Positions 18,836 to 26,681 of a stretch of 36,333 bases of DNA are shown one piece after another. The stretch lies in assembly GCA_007129945.1 (NCBI GenBank), contig SKUN01000056.1, positions 1 to 36,333 of the forward strand. The letters are read 5' to 3'. The position numbers and the translations under genes are program-made. This DNA is from Bacteroidales bacterium (GTDB taxonomy: Bacteria > Bacteroidota > Bacteroidia > Bacteroidales > UBA7960). Within the stretch, counting starts at the first letter, position 1. Every line of letters starts with the position of its first letter. Under the pieces are notes generated by a model. That model had not been told where the DNA came from. It ran no database searches and saw nothing but the letters and a program-made list of their open reading frames with translations.

Positions 18836-19297
18836 ATGGCAAATAAAACGAAACTTTTTTCTCTTGGAATAACGCTGGGCGTTGTTTTGTTGGTGTTTTT
18901 GGGTTATTCTTTAACAGCTCCCGGAACAACCGGCGCGGAAGAAGCTACAACCGGCTCTGCCGACAATGCAGCAGACGCTTCCGATTTTGTAGTGAATCTT
19001 GATACAGAAGGGTTTGATGAAGCCATAGCCGAAGGAGTGGTCCTTGTTGATTTCTGGGCCACGTGGTGTCCGCCCTGCCGTATACAGGGGCCGATCATTG
19101 ACGATCTTGCCGCTGAAATCAGTGACAGGGCTACTATATCCAAACTGGATGTGGATGATCATGGCAGCATTGCCTCCCGCTACGGAATCAGCAGTATCCC
19201 CACCCTGCTCCTTTTTAAGGACGGTGAAGAAGTGGAGCGCTTTGTGGGCGTTCAGCAAAAAGAGACATTGCTGACAGTCATTGAACAACACCTCTGA
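18836..19297 (+). CDS. Membrane-anchored or secreted thioredoxin-family protein
   Basis: A 153-residue protein with an N-terminal hydrophobic segment (about residues 8-28, LGITLGVVLLVFLGYSL) that is either an uncleaved anchor or a signal peptide. A low-complexity Ala/Thr/Glu linker follows, then a thioredoxin fold (about 50-153) with the active site ATWCPPCRIQGP, a conserved GISSIPTLLLF containing the cis-Pro, and FVGVQQKE. WCPPC rather than WCGPC is common in extracytoplasmic thioredoxins. It should act as a thiol-disulfide oxidoreductase on the periplasmic side. It sits 66 bases upstream of a cytoplasmic-type thioredoxin gene and may share its transcript. Confidence 0.9.
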   Translation: MANKTKLFSLGITLGVVLLVFLGYSLTAPGTTGAEEATTGSADNAADASDFVVNLDTEGFDEAIAEGVVLVDFWATWCPPCRIQGPIIDDLAAEISDRATISKLDVDDHGSIASRYGISSIPTLLLFKDGEEVERFVGVQQKETLLTVIEQHL

Positions 19298-19363
19298 ACA
19301 TTGAACATCATCACTGAAGTGTAATTAAACAAGTAATCATTATAAAGTATCATCAAATTAGTT

Positions 19364-19720
19364 ATGGAAAACTTAACCAAAGAAAATTTTAAAGAAAAAG
19401 TATTCGATTTCGAAAACAAGAAAGAATGGGAATTTGCGGGTGACAAGCCTTGTATCATTGACTTCTATGCCGACTGGTGTGCACCCTGCCGGACGCTGAC
19501 CCCTGTTATGGAGGAGCTTTCGGAAGAATATAAAGGCAAGGTAGACATTTACAAGATCGATACCGAAAAAGAGCAGGAGCTTGCCGGGATGTTTGGTATC
19601 CGCAGTATTCCGTCCATTTTATTCGTTCCCAAAGACGGTCAGCCCCAGATGGCTTCAGGTGCACTTCCCAAAGAAACCCTGGAGAAAGCCATCAAGGACG
19701 TGTTGGCTGTTGAGGCGTAA
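19364..19720 (+). CDS. trxA: Thioredoxin
   Basis: A 118-residue thioredoxin with no signal peptide, hence cytoplasmic. Active site FYADWCAPCRTLTPVM, cis-Pro in GIRSIPSILF, and the terminal KAIKDVL helix are all present; WCAPC replaces the classical WCGPC. Expected role: general protein-disulfide reductase fed by thioredoxin reductase, which is not in the window. The first 25 residues are Lys/Glu-rich and slightly longer than in E. coli TrxA. The DUF6132 gene follows after 19 bases, probably on the same transcript. Other thioredoxins probably exist in the genome, so the symbol is by family only. Confidence 0.9.
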   Translation: MENLTKENFKEKVFDFENKKEWEFAGDKPCIIDFYADWCAPCRTLTPVMEELSEEYKGKVDIYKIDTEKEQELAGMFGIRSIPSILFVPKDGQPQMASGALPKETLEKAIKDVLAVEA

Positions 19721-19739
19721 TCATTGAAATCCCTACGCT

Positions 19740-20003
19740 ATGGAAACTGAAAATATGGGAAAACAGTCCAATCCGGGGCAGGAAAAAAAGAATTTCCTGC
19801 CCCGGCATTTGTCCCGGGGTAAATACCTCCTCTTTATCGGGGTGTTTGCCTTTGTCGGGGCAGCCGGAGGTTATCTGTATTATGCCCTTATCGGTTGCAA
19901 TACCGGTTCCTGCGCCATAACCTCCAACCCTTATATGAGTATCGCCTGGGGAGGGCTGCTGGGATACCTGCTGCCCGATTTCTTCGTGAAAGAAAAGAAA
20001 TAA
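19740..20003 (+). CDS. DUF6132 family small membrane protein
   Basis: An 87-residue protein with a charged, cytoplasmic N terminus (about 1-27), a first membrane helix (about 29-48, LLFIGVFAFVGAAGGYLYYAL), the conserved loop IGCNTGSCAITSNPYMS with two Cys, and a second helix (about 65-80). The GCxxGxCxITSNP loop is the family hallmark as I know it. Its function is unknown. Two Cys next to a membrane face, encoded 19 bases after a thioredoxin gene, suggest a redox or thiol-related role, which is inference. The stop codon lies inside a hairpin shared with the convergent permease gene. Confidence 0.82.
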   Translation: METENMGKQSNPGQEKKNFLPRHLSRGKYLLFIGVFAFVGAAGGYLYYALIGCNTGSCAITSNPYMSIAWGGLLGYLLPDFFVKEKK

Positions 20004-20022
20004 CGGGCATTCGCCTTATTTC
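19997..20022. terminator. Hairpin between convergent genes, possible bidirectional terminator
   Basis: GAAATAA (19997-20003) pairs with TTATTTC (20016-20022), with an inner GGC-ATTC-GCC stem. It covers both stop codons. There is no strong T-run on either side, so termination efficiency is doubtful. Confidence 0.4.
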
Positions 20023-21095
20023 GGGGCCTTTCTGATCAGGTATATTCCGAGTAAGCCGAACAGGATGTTGGGAATCCAGACGGCCATCATGGGATGAAGG
20101 TTCCCCTGGGTTGCAAAAGTGGTGGTAACCTGCATAAACAGGATAAATGTGAAGCTCAGGGCAATTCCTGCGCCCAGGTGCAATCCGATACCGCCCCTGA
20201 CCTTCTGACTGGAAAGTGCGACCCCGATCAGGGTTAGCACAAGTGTGGAAAACGGGAAGGCCATCCGGCGGTGCCGCTCCACTTCGTAAAAGCTGACGGC
20301 TTCGGATCCTTTTAATCTTTCGTTGGCAATGAATTCATTCAACTCCCTGAAATTCATCGTTTCCATGTCTTTGATGTTGTGGATGAAATCACGGGGTGTA
20401 AGGGGCAGTACGGTGTCAAGCGTCCTGCCGAAGCTGAGTTTCTCTTCCAGGCCGTGTATTTCCCGGATGTTGTAATTTTCAATACGCCACTTGTCTTCCT
20501 CTTCATCATACCTGGCAAGGTCTGCAAACAATTTGTACTGCAGTTCTTGCTGTTCAATTTTTTCCAGCGAGAAATGATAACCCGTTTGCGTCCTTTCATT
20601 GAATGATTCCAGGTAAATAAAAACACCAGGGCGAATCTGCATATGAATGTGGCGCCCTGCTGACAGGTTGGGTGACCGGACATATACATACTCGAATTCA
20701 AGCCTTTTTTCGTTGGCTGCCGGAATCATTACATTGGAGAGATACACCGATACCAGGGCCAGTAGCATGGCCGATATCATATACGGGACCAGCATGCGCC
20801 GGAAACTTACCCCTGAGCTCAGAATGGCAATGATTTCCGTATTGAAAGCCAATCTGGAAGTGAAAAAAACCACTGCGATGAAGGTGAACAGGGGGCTGAA
20901 CAGATTGATGAAGTAAGGAACAAAATTGAGGTAGTAAACAAAGATGATATCGTAGAAGGGAGCCTGGTTGTCAATGAATTTGTCAATCTTCTCCGACAGG
21001 TCGAAGATGACCACAATGAGAATGATCAGCGTGATGGCATAGACAAAGGTTCCCAGGAACTTTTTAATGATATAGATGTCCAGTTTTTTCAGCAT
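20016..21095 (-). CDS. LptF/LptG-family permease (LPS transport)
   Basis: A 359-residue inner-membrane protein of the YjgP/YjgQ family, the permease half of the LptBFG ABC transporter that extracts LPS and feeds the periplasmic bridge. N-terminal MLKKLDIYIIKKFLGTF is the family's first amphipathic helix. There are three helices in the N-terminal half (about 13-35, 57-77, 97-120), a large periplasmic beta-jellyroll domain (about 130-265), and three helices at the C terminus (about 273-355). LptF and LptG cannot be told apart here. It lies 75 bases downstream of tgt on the same strand and has a candidate promoter of its own. Confidence 0.92.
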   Translation of the reverse strand: MLKKLDIYIIKKFLGTFVYAITLIILIVVIFDLSEKIDKFIDNQAPFYDIIFVYYLNFVPYFINLFSPLFTFIAVVFFTSRLAFNTEIIAILSSGVSFRRMLVPYMISAMLLALVSVYLSNVMIPAANEKRLEFEYVYVRSPNLSAGRHIHMQIRPGVFIYLESFNERTQTGYHFSLEKIEQQELQYKLFADLARYDEEEDKWRIENYNIREIHGLEEKLSFGRTLDTVLPLTPRDFIHNIKDMETMNFRELNEFIANERLKGSEAVSFYEVERHRRMAFPFSTLVLTLIGVALSSQKVRGGIGLHLGAGIALSFTFILFMQVTTTFATQGNLHPMMAVWIPNILFGLLGIYLIRKAPK

Positions 21096-21154
21096 GCCTG
21101 TCCGGGCCCTTGTTGACTTTGGTTTACTCGGGGTTTAATTTCGTGAGAACGGGG

Positions 21155-21162
21155 CAAATATA
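21155..21162 (-). promoter_or_regulatory. Candidate -7 box of the LptF/LptG-family permease gene
   Basis: TATATTTG on the minus strand between tgt and the permease; leader of about 55 bases. The -33 element is not clear, so the gene may also be read from the tgt promoter. Confidence 0.4.
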
Positions 21163-21170
21163 CTTTTATT

Positions 21171-22301
21171 TTACAATCTCTGTGCCAAACTAACGGTGAC
21201 AGACTGCCTCCATCCTTCAAAATTATCATGGTGGATTTGCCTCCTGGCTTCTTCCATAAGCCATGTATAAAACCTCAGATTATGCAGGGTAGCGATAATG
21301 GGACCGAGCATTTCCCCGGCTACGAAAAGGTGACGAAGGTAGGCTTTGGTGTACCTGCCGTCAACAAATGCATCTCCCAGCGGGTCTATGGGGGAAAAGT
21401 CGTGTTGCCACTTCCTGTTCCGGATATTGATAATCCCCTGCTGTGTGAAGAGCATCCCGTTTCTTGCGTTCCGGGTGGGCATCACACAATCAAACATATC
21501 GACCCCCAGGGCGATACATTCGATGATGTTTTGCGGCGTGCCCACCCCCATCAGGTAGCGGGGCCTGTCCGCCGGCAATATGTCACAGACCAGCTCAGTC
21601 ATTTCATACATCACTTCAGCCGGCTCTCCTACAGAAAGCCCTCCGATGGCATTTCCTTCCCTGTTGCAGTCCCGGATAAAAGAGGCCGATTCCCTGCGAA
21701 GGTCTTTATAGGTGCTTCCCTGGACAATGGGGAAAAGGCTTTGTGAATAATCATACTCCGGCTGTGCATTGTCAAAGTGGGTGCAGCAGCGTTCCAGCCA
21801 GTCGTGGGTCAGGTGCATCGATTTCCTGGCATAAGTGTAGTCGCAGGGATACGGGGTACACTCATCAAAAGCCATGATAATATCTGCTCCGATCATTCGC
21901 TGAATATCCATCACCTTTTCGGGGGTAAATGTATGTCTTGACCCGTCAATGTGGGACTGGAACTGAACGCCCTCCCGGCTGATTTTTCTGCGGTCGGTAA
22001 GGGAATAGACCTGGTAACCCCCGCTGTCGGTGAGCACTGGTTTTTTCCACGACATAAAGCGGTGAATGCCACCTGCCTCATGCAATACTTCCAACCCCGG
22101 GCGAAGGTAAAGGTGATATGTATTGCCCAGGATGATATCCGGACGGACCTCATTTTCCAGGTCCTTATGGTGAATGGCCTTGACCGTGGCAGCGGTTCCG
22201 ACAGGCATGAATGCCGGGGTCTCTATTTCTCCGTGATCTGTGGAAAGAACCCCTGCTCTTGCTTTGCTGCCTTTATCCTGCGCCGAAATGTCAAACTTCA
22301 T
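21171..22301 (-). CDS. tgt: Queuine tRNA-ribosyltransferase
   Basis: A 376-residue TIM-barrel enzyme that swaps guanine 34 of GUN anticodons for preQ1, a step of queuosine synthesis. Conserved parts: TPAFMPVGTAATVK near the start, LTDSGGYQVYSL with the general acid/base Asp92, and MGVGTPQNIIECIALGVDMFDCVMPTRNARNG with nucleophile Asp271. In the C-terminal zinc region the E. coli-type CxCxxC is replaced: G309, A311 and D314 stand where the Cys would be, while the following YTKAYLRHLF and ATLHNL with its His are kept. To my memory this is shared by other Bacteroidota Tgt. The start ATG has a -7 box 20-27 bases upstream. Confidence 0.96.
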   Translation of the reverse strand: MKFDISAQDKGSKARAGVLSTDHGEIETPAFMPVGTAATVKAIHHKDLENEVRPDIILGNTYHLYLRPGLEVLHEAGGIHRFMSWKKPVLTDSGGYQVYSLTDRRKISREGVQFQSHIDGSRHTFTPEKVMDIQRMIGADIIMAFDECTPYPCDYTYARKSMHLTHDWLERCCTHFDNAQPEYDYSQSLFPIVQGSTYKDLRRESASFIRDCNREGNAIGGLSVGEPAEVMYEMTELVCDILPADRPRYLMGVGTPQNIIECIALGVDMFDCVMPTRNARNGMLFTQQGIINIRNRKWQHDFSPIDPLGDAFVDGRYTKAYLRHLFVAGEMLGPIIATLHNLRFYTWLMEEARRQIHHDNFEGWRQSVTVSLAQRL

Positions 22302-22320
22302 CTGGGGTGCTATTTTTTAT

Positions 22321-22328
22321 CAAAGATA
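22321..22328 (-). promoter_or_regulatory. -7 box of tgt
   Basis: TATCTTTG on the minus strand, transcript start near 22316 and a leader of about 15 bases. The divergent glycosyltransferase -7 box starts 24 bases away, so the -33 regions overlap. Confidence 0.6.
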
Positions 22329-22351
22329 GAAACTATTACCTTAGATTGTGG

Positions 22352-22359
22352 TAATTTTG
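22352..22359 (+). promoter_or_regulatory. -7 box of the membrane glycosyltransferase gene
   Basis: TAATTTTG, transcript start near 22364 and a leader of about 22 bases. Its -33 region falls on the tgt -7 box, so the two divergent promoters cannot easily be occupied together. Confidence 0.55.
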
Positions 22360-22385
22360 TCTTCCTGTAAATCTCCGAATACACT

Positions 22386-23546
22386 ATGGATTCAATAACG
22401 GGAATGATTGAAGGAGCTGCCCTGCCCCGGGAGTGGTTGTTATTTTCATTATTTGCACTGGTAACACTGATTCACCTCTGGTGGCACTGGTATTACTTTC
22501 GTCGCATTGCTTTCTCAGACCCGGAGAGCCATCATGAAAGTGGCGCTTTAACTCCGGTTTCTGTTGTGCTTACTGCCCGCAATGAATATGACCATCTCAG
22601 CCGTCATTTACCTTTGCTGCTCGGGCAGGATCATCCCGAATATGAAGTGGTTGTGGTGAATGATGCTTCCAATGATGGCACAGATCAATTACTGCGGGAG
22701 ATGCAGCGGAGTAATACTCACCTGAAAGTGGTCAATCTCAATAGCAGCGTCAGTTTTATGCAGGGGAAAAAACTCCCCCTGTCGGTGGGGATCCGCTCTG
22801 CAAAACATGAATTATTGCTCCTTACAGAGGCTGCTTCTTATCCGGCGGATAAGGCGTGGGTAAGCCGTATGGCTGCTCAGCTTGAGCAAGATAAGGAGAT
22901 TGTACTGGGCTATGGGGCCTTTGAGAAAAAGCCAGGCTTGCTGAATAAGCTGATCCGGCTCGACAACCTGACCACAGCGCTTAATTACATGGGAATGGCT
23001 GCAGCGGGACGTCCTTTCATGGGATCAGGCAGGAATCTGGCATATACCCGTTCACTGTTTTACCGGCTAAAGGGGTTTACCTCCCATTATAAGATAGCAG
23101 CGGGTGATGATGATCTTTTTATCAATTATGCCGCCCGGAAAGACAATACCGTTGTGGAACCGGCTCCGGCCGCCCATACTGTTTCTGTGCCGGATACGAC
23201 TTTTGCGGGATGGCTCCGTACAAAAAAGCAATGGCTGAGCAGCCGCAGGTATTACAAAAAACGTGACAGGCGTATGCTGAGGCTGTATAAGTGGGCTCAG
23301 CTGTTGTTCTATCCGTTGTTTGCCGTCAGTATGATTGTTTCGGGGTTTTCCACCGCCGGTCTTTTGGTGCTGGGTGTTTTTCTGTTGCGCACGACAAGTT
23401 ATCTGATGATCATACGTATGGGGGCAAAAACACTCAGGGAAGGTAAAATTTGCTTATTTTCGCTTCCGGGTGAATTGATACTGATGGGGTGTTCATTGCT
23501 TTTATCTCTGTCGCCGGTTTGGATGAAAAAGAATAAATGGAAGTAG
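22386..23546 (+). CDS. Membrane-anchored family 2 glycosyltransferase
   Basis: A 386-residue protein with an N-terminal helix (about 16-36), a cytoplasmic GT-A domain (about 55-275) and two to three C-terminal helices (about 300-385), the layout of cell-envelope GT2 enzymes. Conserved parts: PVSVVLTARNEYDHL, EVVVVNDASNDGT, and GSGRNLAY plus the GDDDLFIN block. The position expected to hold the metal-binding DAD in such proteins reads LLLTEAASYP, so both Asp are replaced (E and A). The codons ACA GAG GCT GCT TCT are clear in the sequence. The enzyme may use another metal ligand or be inactive. The gene overlaps the sigma-factor gene by 10 bases, indicating translational coupling. Confidence 0.88.
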   Translation: MDSITGMIEGAALPREWLLFSLFALVTLIHLWWHWYYFRRIAFSDPESHHESGALTPVSVVLTARNEYDHLSRHLPLLLGQDHPEYEVVVVNDASNDGTDQLLREMQRSNTHLKVVNLNSSVSFMQGKKLPLSVGIRSAKHELLLLTEAASYPADKAWVSRMAAQLEQDKEIVLGYGAFEKKPGLLNKLIRLDNLTTALNYMGMAAAGRPFMGSGRNLAYTRSLFYRLKGFTSHYKIAAGDDDLFINYAARKDNTVVEPAPAAHTVSVPDTTFAGWLRTKKQWLSSRRYYKKRDRRMLRLYKWAQLLFYPLFAVSMIVSGFSTAGLLVLGVFLLRTTSYLMIIRMGAKTLREGKICLFSLPGELILMGCSLLLSLSPVWMKKNKWK

Positions 23547-24145
23547 AAAAGCAACATACCGAAAAAGCGAAACGTGACCTGAAACTTGTGCGAAATGCCG
23601 CTGATAAAGGCTGCCAGCAGTCTTTTGCCGAACTGATGCGGATATACCGTGATACGATTTTCTACATGTTGCTGAAAATGACCGGGAATGTCCAGGATGC
23701 AGAAGACCTGACCATCGAAACTTTCGGCAAGGCTTTTGTGAATATCCGACAGTATAACGAACAATATGCATTCAGCACCTGGTTGTTTAAAATTGCATCC
23801 AATAATTGTGTGGATTTTATCAGGAAAAAGAAAAAAAATGTATTGAACCTGGAAGCCAATGAAGAGCTGGATGACCCTGATGATAAGTTCAACTTTGTGG
23901 TGGATATGATCAACCCGGAAGAGCGGTTCATCAAAAGCCAGAAGGTTGGTATGATCAGGCAGGTTGTTGAAACCCTGAAGCCCAGGTACCGGACGCTGAT
24001 TGTGATGCGTTATTTTGATGAACGTTCTTATGAAGAGATTGCCGAAGAACTGGATTTGCCGCTGGGAACTGTGAAAGCCCAGCTATTCAGAGCCAGGGAG
24101 TTTCTCTACCGTTCCCTGAAAAATATGAAAGAAAAGTTGTATTAA
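23537..24145 (+). CDS. ECF-type RNA polymerase sigma factor
   Basis: A 202-residue sigma-70 family protein with only regions 2 and 4. Region 2 (about 25-95) contains DAEDLTIETFGKAFVNI and FSTWLFKIASNNCVDFIRKKKK; region 4 (about 140-195) contains YRTLIVMRYFDERSYEEIAEELDLPLGTVKAQLFRAREFLYR, a helix-turn-helix. The acidic linker (about 105-130) is longer than usual. It would direct RNA polymerase to a specific gene set. No FecR-like or other anti-sigma gene is next to it; the following gene encodes an unknown exported protein. The start overlaps the glycosyltransferase stop, so both are made from one message. Confidence 0.93.
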   Translation: MEVEKQHTEKAKRDLKLVRNAADKGCQQSFAELMRIYRDTIFYMLLKMTGNVQDAEDLTIETFGKAFVNIRQYNEQYAFSTWLFKIASNNCVDFIRKKKKNVLNLEANEELDDPDDKFNFVVDMINPEERFIKSQKVGMIRQVVETLKPRYRTLIVMRYFDERSYEEIAEELDLPLGTVKAQLFRAREFLYRSLKNMKEKLY

Positions 24146-24162
24146 CCCATAAATCCAAACCC

Positions 24163-24597
24163 ATGCGCGCTGTAATATTTCGATTTTTTGTTGCGGGCCT
24201 TTTTATCATTGCAGGAAAAACCGCATTTGCACAGGTAGAGTATCATGTGCACGACACCATTGAGGAGGTCAAGGTGGAATACCGCTGGCAGCGGGAACGT
24301 TTTTTCGGGAGTGATCCGAATGCGGTACTGAATATTCGTCTTACCAATCTGTCGGGCGATTATGTGGCCTTTTCTTTTGTGCCTGCCTACTATCGTGACG
24401 GGGTTATTATGTATGAAACCCCTGAATTTACTGCATGCCTTGCTCCGGGTGAAACCATCAGGGGTGGCCGTGCCGGACTTCGTTTCGTGGCGGACGGAAT
24501 CACCATGTCGATGGTTGAGCAGGAGTGGTTTTCCTGGGATATTTTGTATGTCAGTGCAGCAATTGTTGATGATTGTGAAAACCGGGATGATGAGTAA
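24163..24597 (+). CDS. Unknown exported protein
   Basis: A 144-residue protein with a signal peptide (about 1-24, FFVAGLFIIAGKTAFAQ). The mature part is about 120 residues, mostly predicted beta strands (VLNIRLTNLSGDYVAFSFVPAYY), with two Cys in the mature region and an acidic C terminus (DDCENRDDE). The strand pattern and the phrase LAPGETIRGG recall Ig-like sandwich proteins, but I do not recognise a family. It lies 17 bases after the sigma-factor stop with no promoter between, so it is probably co-transcribed. It could be a sensor or a target of that sigma factor; no evidence beyond position. Confidence 0.7.
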   Translation: MRAVIFRFFVAGLFIIAGKTAFAQVEYHVHDTIEEVKVEYRWQRERFFGSDPNAVLNIRLTNLSGDYVAFSFVPAYYRDGVIMYETPEFTACLAPGETIRGGRAGLRFVADGITMSMVEQEWFSWDILYVSAAIVDDCENRDDE

Positions 24598-24644
24598 ATG
24601 CCGGGTTTGTATTTTTATTTAATCTGACAAAAGAGAGATTGCAT

Positions 24645-26657
24645 ATGTCTGATTCAGGATTTCAACAAGCGATTATTCAGGGAATCCCCGACGAACTTCC
24701 GGAGCCCAAACCTTATGATCCTTCTGTAAATCATGCTCCGCGCCGCAAAGAGATCCTTACTGCGCCTGAAAAGCGCCTGGCGGTTAAAAATGCACTTCGT
24801 TACTTTCCGGAAAAATTTCATGCTGAACTGGCGGTGGAATTTGCAGATGAACTGGAAACCTACGGCCGGATTTATATGCACCGTTTCCGGCCTGATTACC
24901 CCATCCATGCCAGACGAATTGAAGACTTTCCCCACCGGTCGCGCCAGGCTGCTGCCATCATGCTTATGCTGAGCAATAATCTGGATCATGCGGTGGCCCA
25001 GCATCCGCATGAGTTGATCACTTACGGGGGCAATGGGGCTGTATTTCAGAACTGGGCCCAGTACTTGATTACAATGCAATACCTGGCAGAGATGACAGAT
25101 GAGCAAACCCTGGTATTGTACAGCGGTCATCCGCTGGGGATTTTTCCCTCTCATTCCGAAGCACCGCGTGCTGTGGTGACCAACGGAATGATGATCCCCA
25201 ATTATTCTTCCCCGGATGACTGGGAGCGTTTCAACGCCCTGGGGGTAACACAATACGGACAGATGACAGCCGGATCCTTCATGTATATCGGGCCTCAGGG
25301 GATTGTACATGGCACCACCATCACGGTGTTGAATGCCGGCAGGATGGTATCCTCCCAGGGAGAGGATCTTGCAGGTAAGGTGTTTGTGACAAGCGGTCTG
25401 GGCGGAATGTCAGGTGCCCAGCCAAAAGCAGCAGTGATAGCAGGGGCCATTGGCGTGGTGGCAGAGATCAACCCAAAGGCTACGGAAGTTCGGCATTCGC
25501 AGGGGTGGGTTGATGAGGTGTACGACGACCTTGATGCGCTGTTGTCACGGACCCGTGAAGCAAAAACCAACAAGGAAGCCGTATCATTGGCCTACCAGGG
25601 AAATGTGGTTGATCTGTGGGAGAAATTTGCAGATTCAGACCTGGAAATTGAGCTGGGGTCGGATCAGACATCCCTGCATAACCCTTACGCCGGGGGGTAT
25701 TATCCGGCAGGTATGGGTTTTGAGGAGGCCAATGAAATGATGGCGCATAATCCTGAACTTTTCAAAGAGAAAGTGAGAGCTTCTCTGATCCGGCAGGTAA
25801 AAGCCATAAACAAACTGGCCGAAAGGGGAATGTATTTCTGGGACTATGGCAATGCCTTTTTGCTGGAAGCCGGCCGTGCAGGTGCAGATGTTTTCAATGA
25901 AGACCGGTCGTTTCGTTTCCCGTCGTATGTGCAGGATATCATGGGGCCAATGTGTTTCGACTATGGATTCGGGCCGTTCAGATGGGTATGCGCTTCCTCC
26001 GATCCGGAAGACCTGCGTGCCACCGATCGCCTTGCCGCCGGGGAGATCCGGGAGATGATGCAACAGGCCCCTGAAGAGATCAGACAGCAGCTTGCAGATA
26101 ACCTCCGCTGGATCGAGCAGGCGGAAGAGAACAAACTGGTTGTCGGCTCGCAGGCCCGTATCCTTTATGCCGATGCTGAAGGACGGATACGAATTGCAAA
26201 GGCTTTCAATAAAGCCATACGGGAAGGCAGGCTCAGGGGGCCGGTCATCCTTGGGCGCGATCACCATGACGTAAGCGGCACTGACAGCCCTTACCGTGAA
26301 ACCTCCAATATCTATGACGGTTCACAGTTCACTGCCGATATGGCGGTCCAAAATGTGATCGGTGACAGTTTCCGGGGAGCCACCTGGGTGTCTCTTCACA
26401 ATGGCGGAGGTGTTGGCTGGGGTGAAGTGATCAACGGCGGATTCGGCCTGTTGCTGGACGGCAGTAAAGATGCTGATCGCAGGCTGGAAAATATGCTTTT
26501 CTGGGATGTGAATAACGGCATTGCCCGTCGTAGCTGGGCGCGAAACAAAGAAGCTGTTTTTGCCATCAGGCGGGCCATGGAATCTGAGCCCGGGCTGAAA
26601 GTAACTTTACCCAATGTGCCTGGCGATGAGTTGCTGGACGGATTGTTTCGTGAATAA
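24645..26657 (+). CDS. hutU: Urocanate hydratase
   Basis: A 670-residue enzyme of histidine breakdown: urocanate plus water to 4-imidazolone-5-propanoate, using tightly bound NAD+ as electrophile. Conserved parts: ELITYGGNGAVFQNWAQY, LYSGHPLGIFPS, VTSGLGGMSGAQPKAA (the NAD+-binding glycine-rich loop), DQTSLHNPYAGGYYP, and MGPMCFDYGFGPFRWVC with the active-site Cys. It is longer than the usual 550-residue HutU, matching the long form I know from Bacteroidota. The start is the ATG at 24645; the frame opens two codons earlier with a TTG. No hutH, hutI or ftcD homologue is in the window, so the pathway is completed elsewhere. Confidence 0.96.
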   Translation: MSDSGFQQAIIQGIPDELPEPKPYDPSVNHAPRRKEILTAPEKRLAVKNALRYFPEKFHAELAVEFADELETYGRIYMHRFRPDYPIHARRIEDFPHRSRQAAAIMLMLSNNLDHAVAQHPHELITYGGNGAVFQNWAQYLITMQYLAEMTDEQTLVLYSGHPLGIFPSHSEAPRAVVTNGMMIPNYSSPDDWERFNALGVTQYGQMTAGSFMYIGPQGIVHGTTITVLNAGRMVSSQGEDLAGKVFVTSGLGGMSGAQPKAAVIAGAIGVVAEINPKATEVRHSQGWVDEVYDDLDALLSRTREAKTNKEAVSLAYQGNVVDLWEKFADSDLEIELGSDQTSLHNPYAGGYYPAGMGFEEANEMMAHNPELFKEKVRASLIRQVKAINKLAERGMYFWDYGNAFLLEAGRAGADVFNEDRSFRFPSYVQDIMGPMCFDYGFGPFRWVCASSDPEDLRATDRLAAGEIREMMQQAPEEIRQQLADNLRWIEQAEENKLVVGSQARILYADAEGRIRIAKAFNKAIREGRLRGPVILGRDHHDVSGTDSPYRETSNIYDGSQFTADMAVQNVIGDSFRGATWVSLHNGGGVGWGEVINGGFGLLLDGSKDADRRLENMLFWDVNNGIARRSWARNKEAVFAIRRAMESEPGLKVTLPNVPGDELLDGLFRE

Positions 26658-26681
26658 TCAATCACGATTGCCCGGACAGGT

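Noticed and set aside
24654-25310. Minus-strand open frame of 218 codons
   Set aside because: Lies opposite hutU, whose product is conserved throughout; the antisense product has no recognisable family or signal and is rich in unlikely composition.
25635-26267. Minus-strand open frame of 210 codons
   Set aside because: Opposite hutU in a conserved region; no start context or family resemblance.
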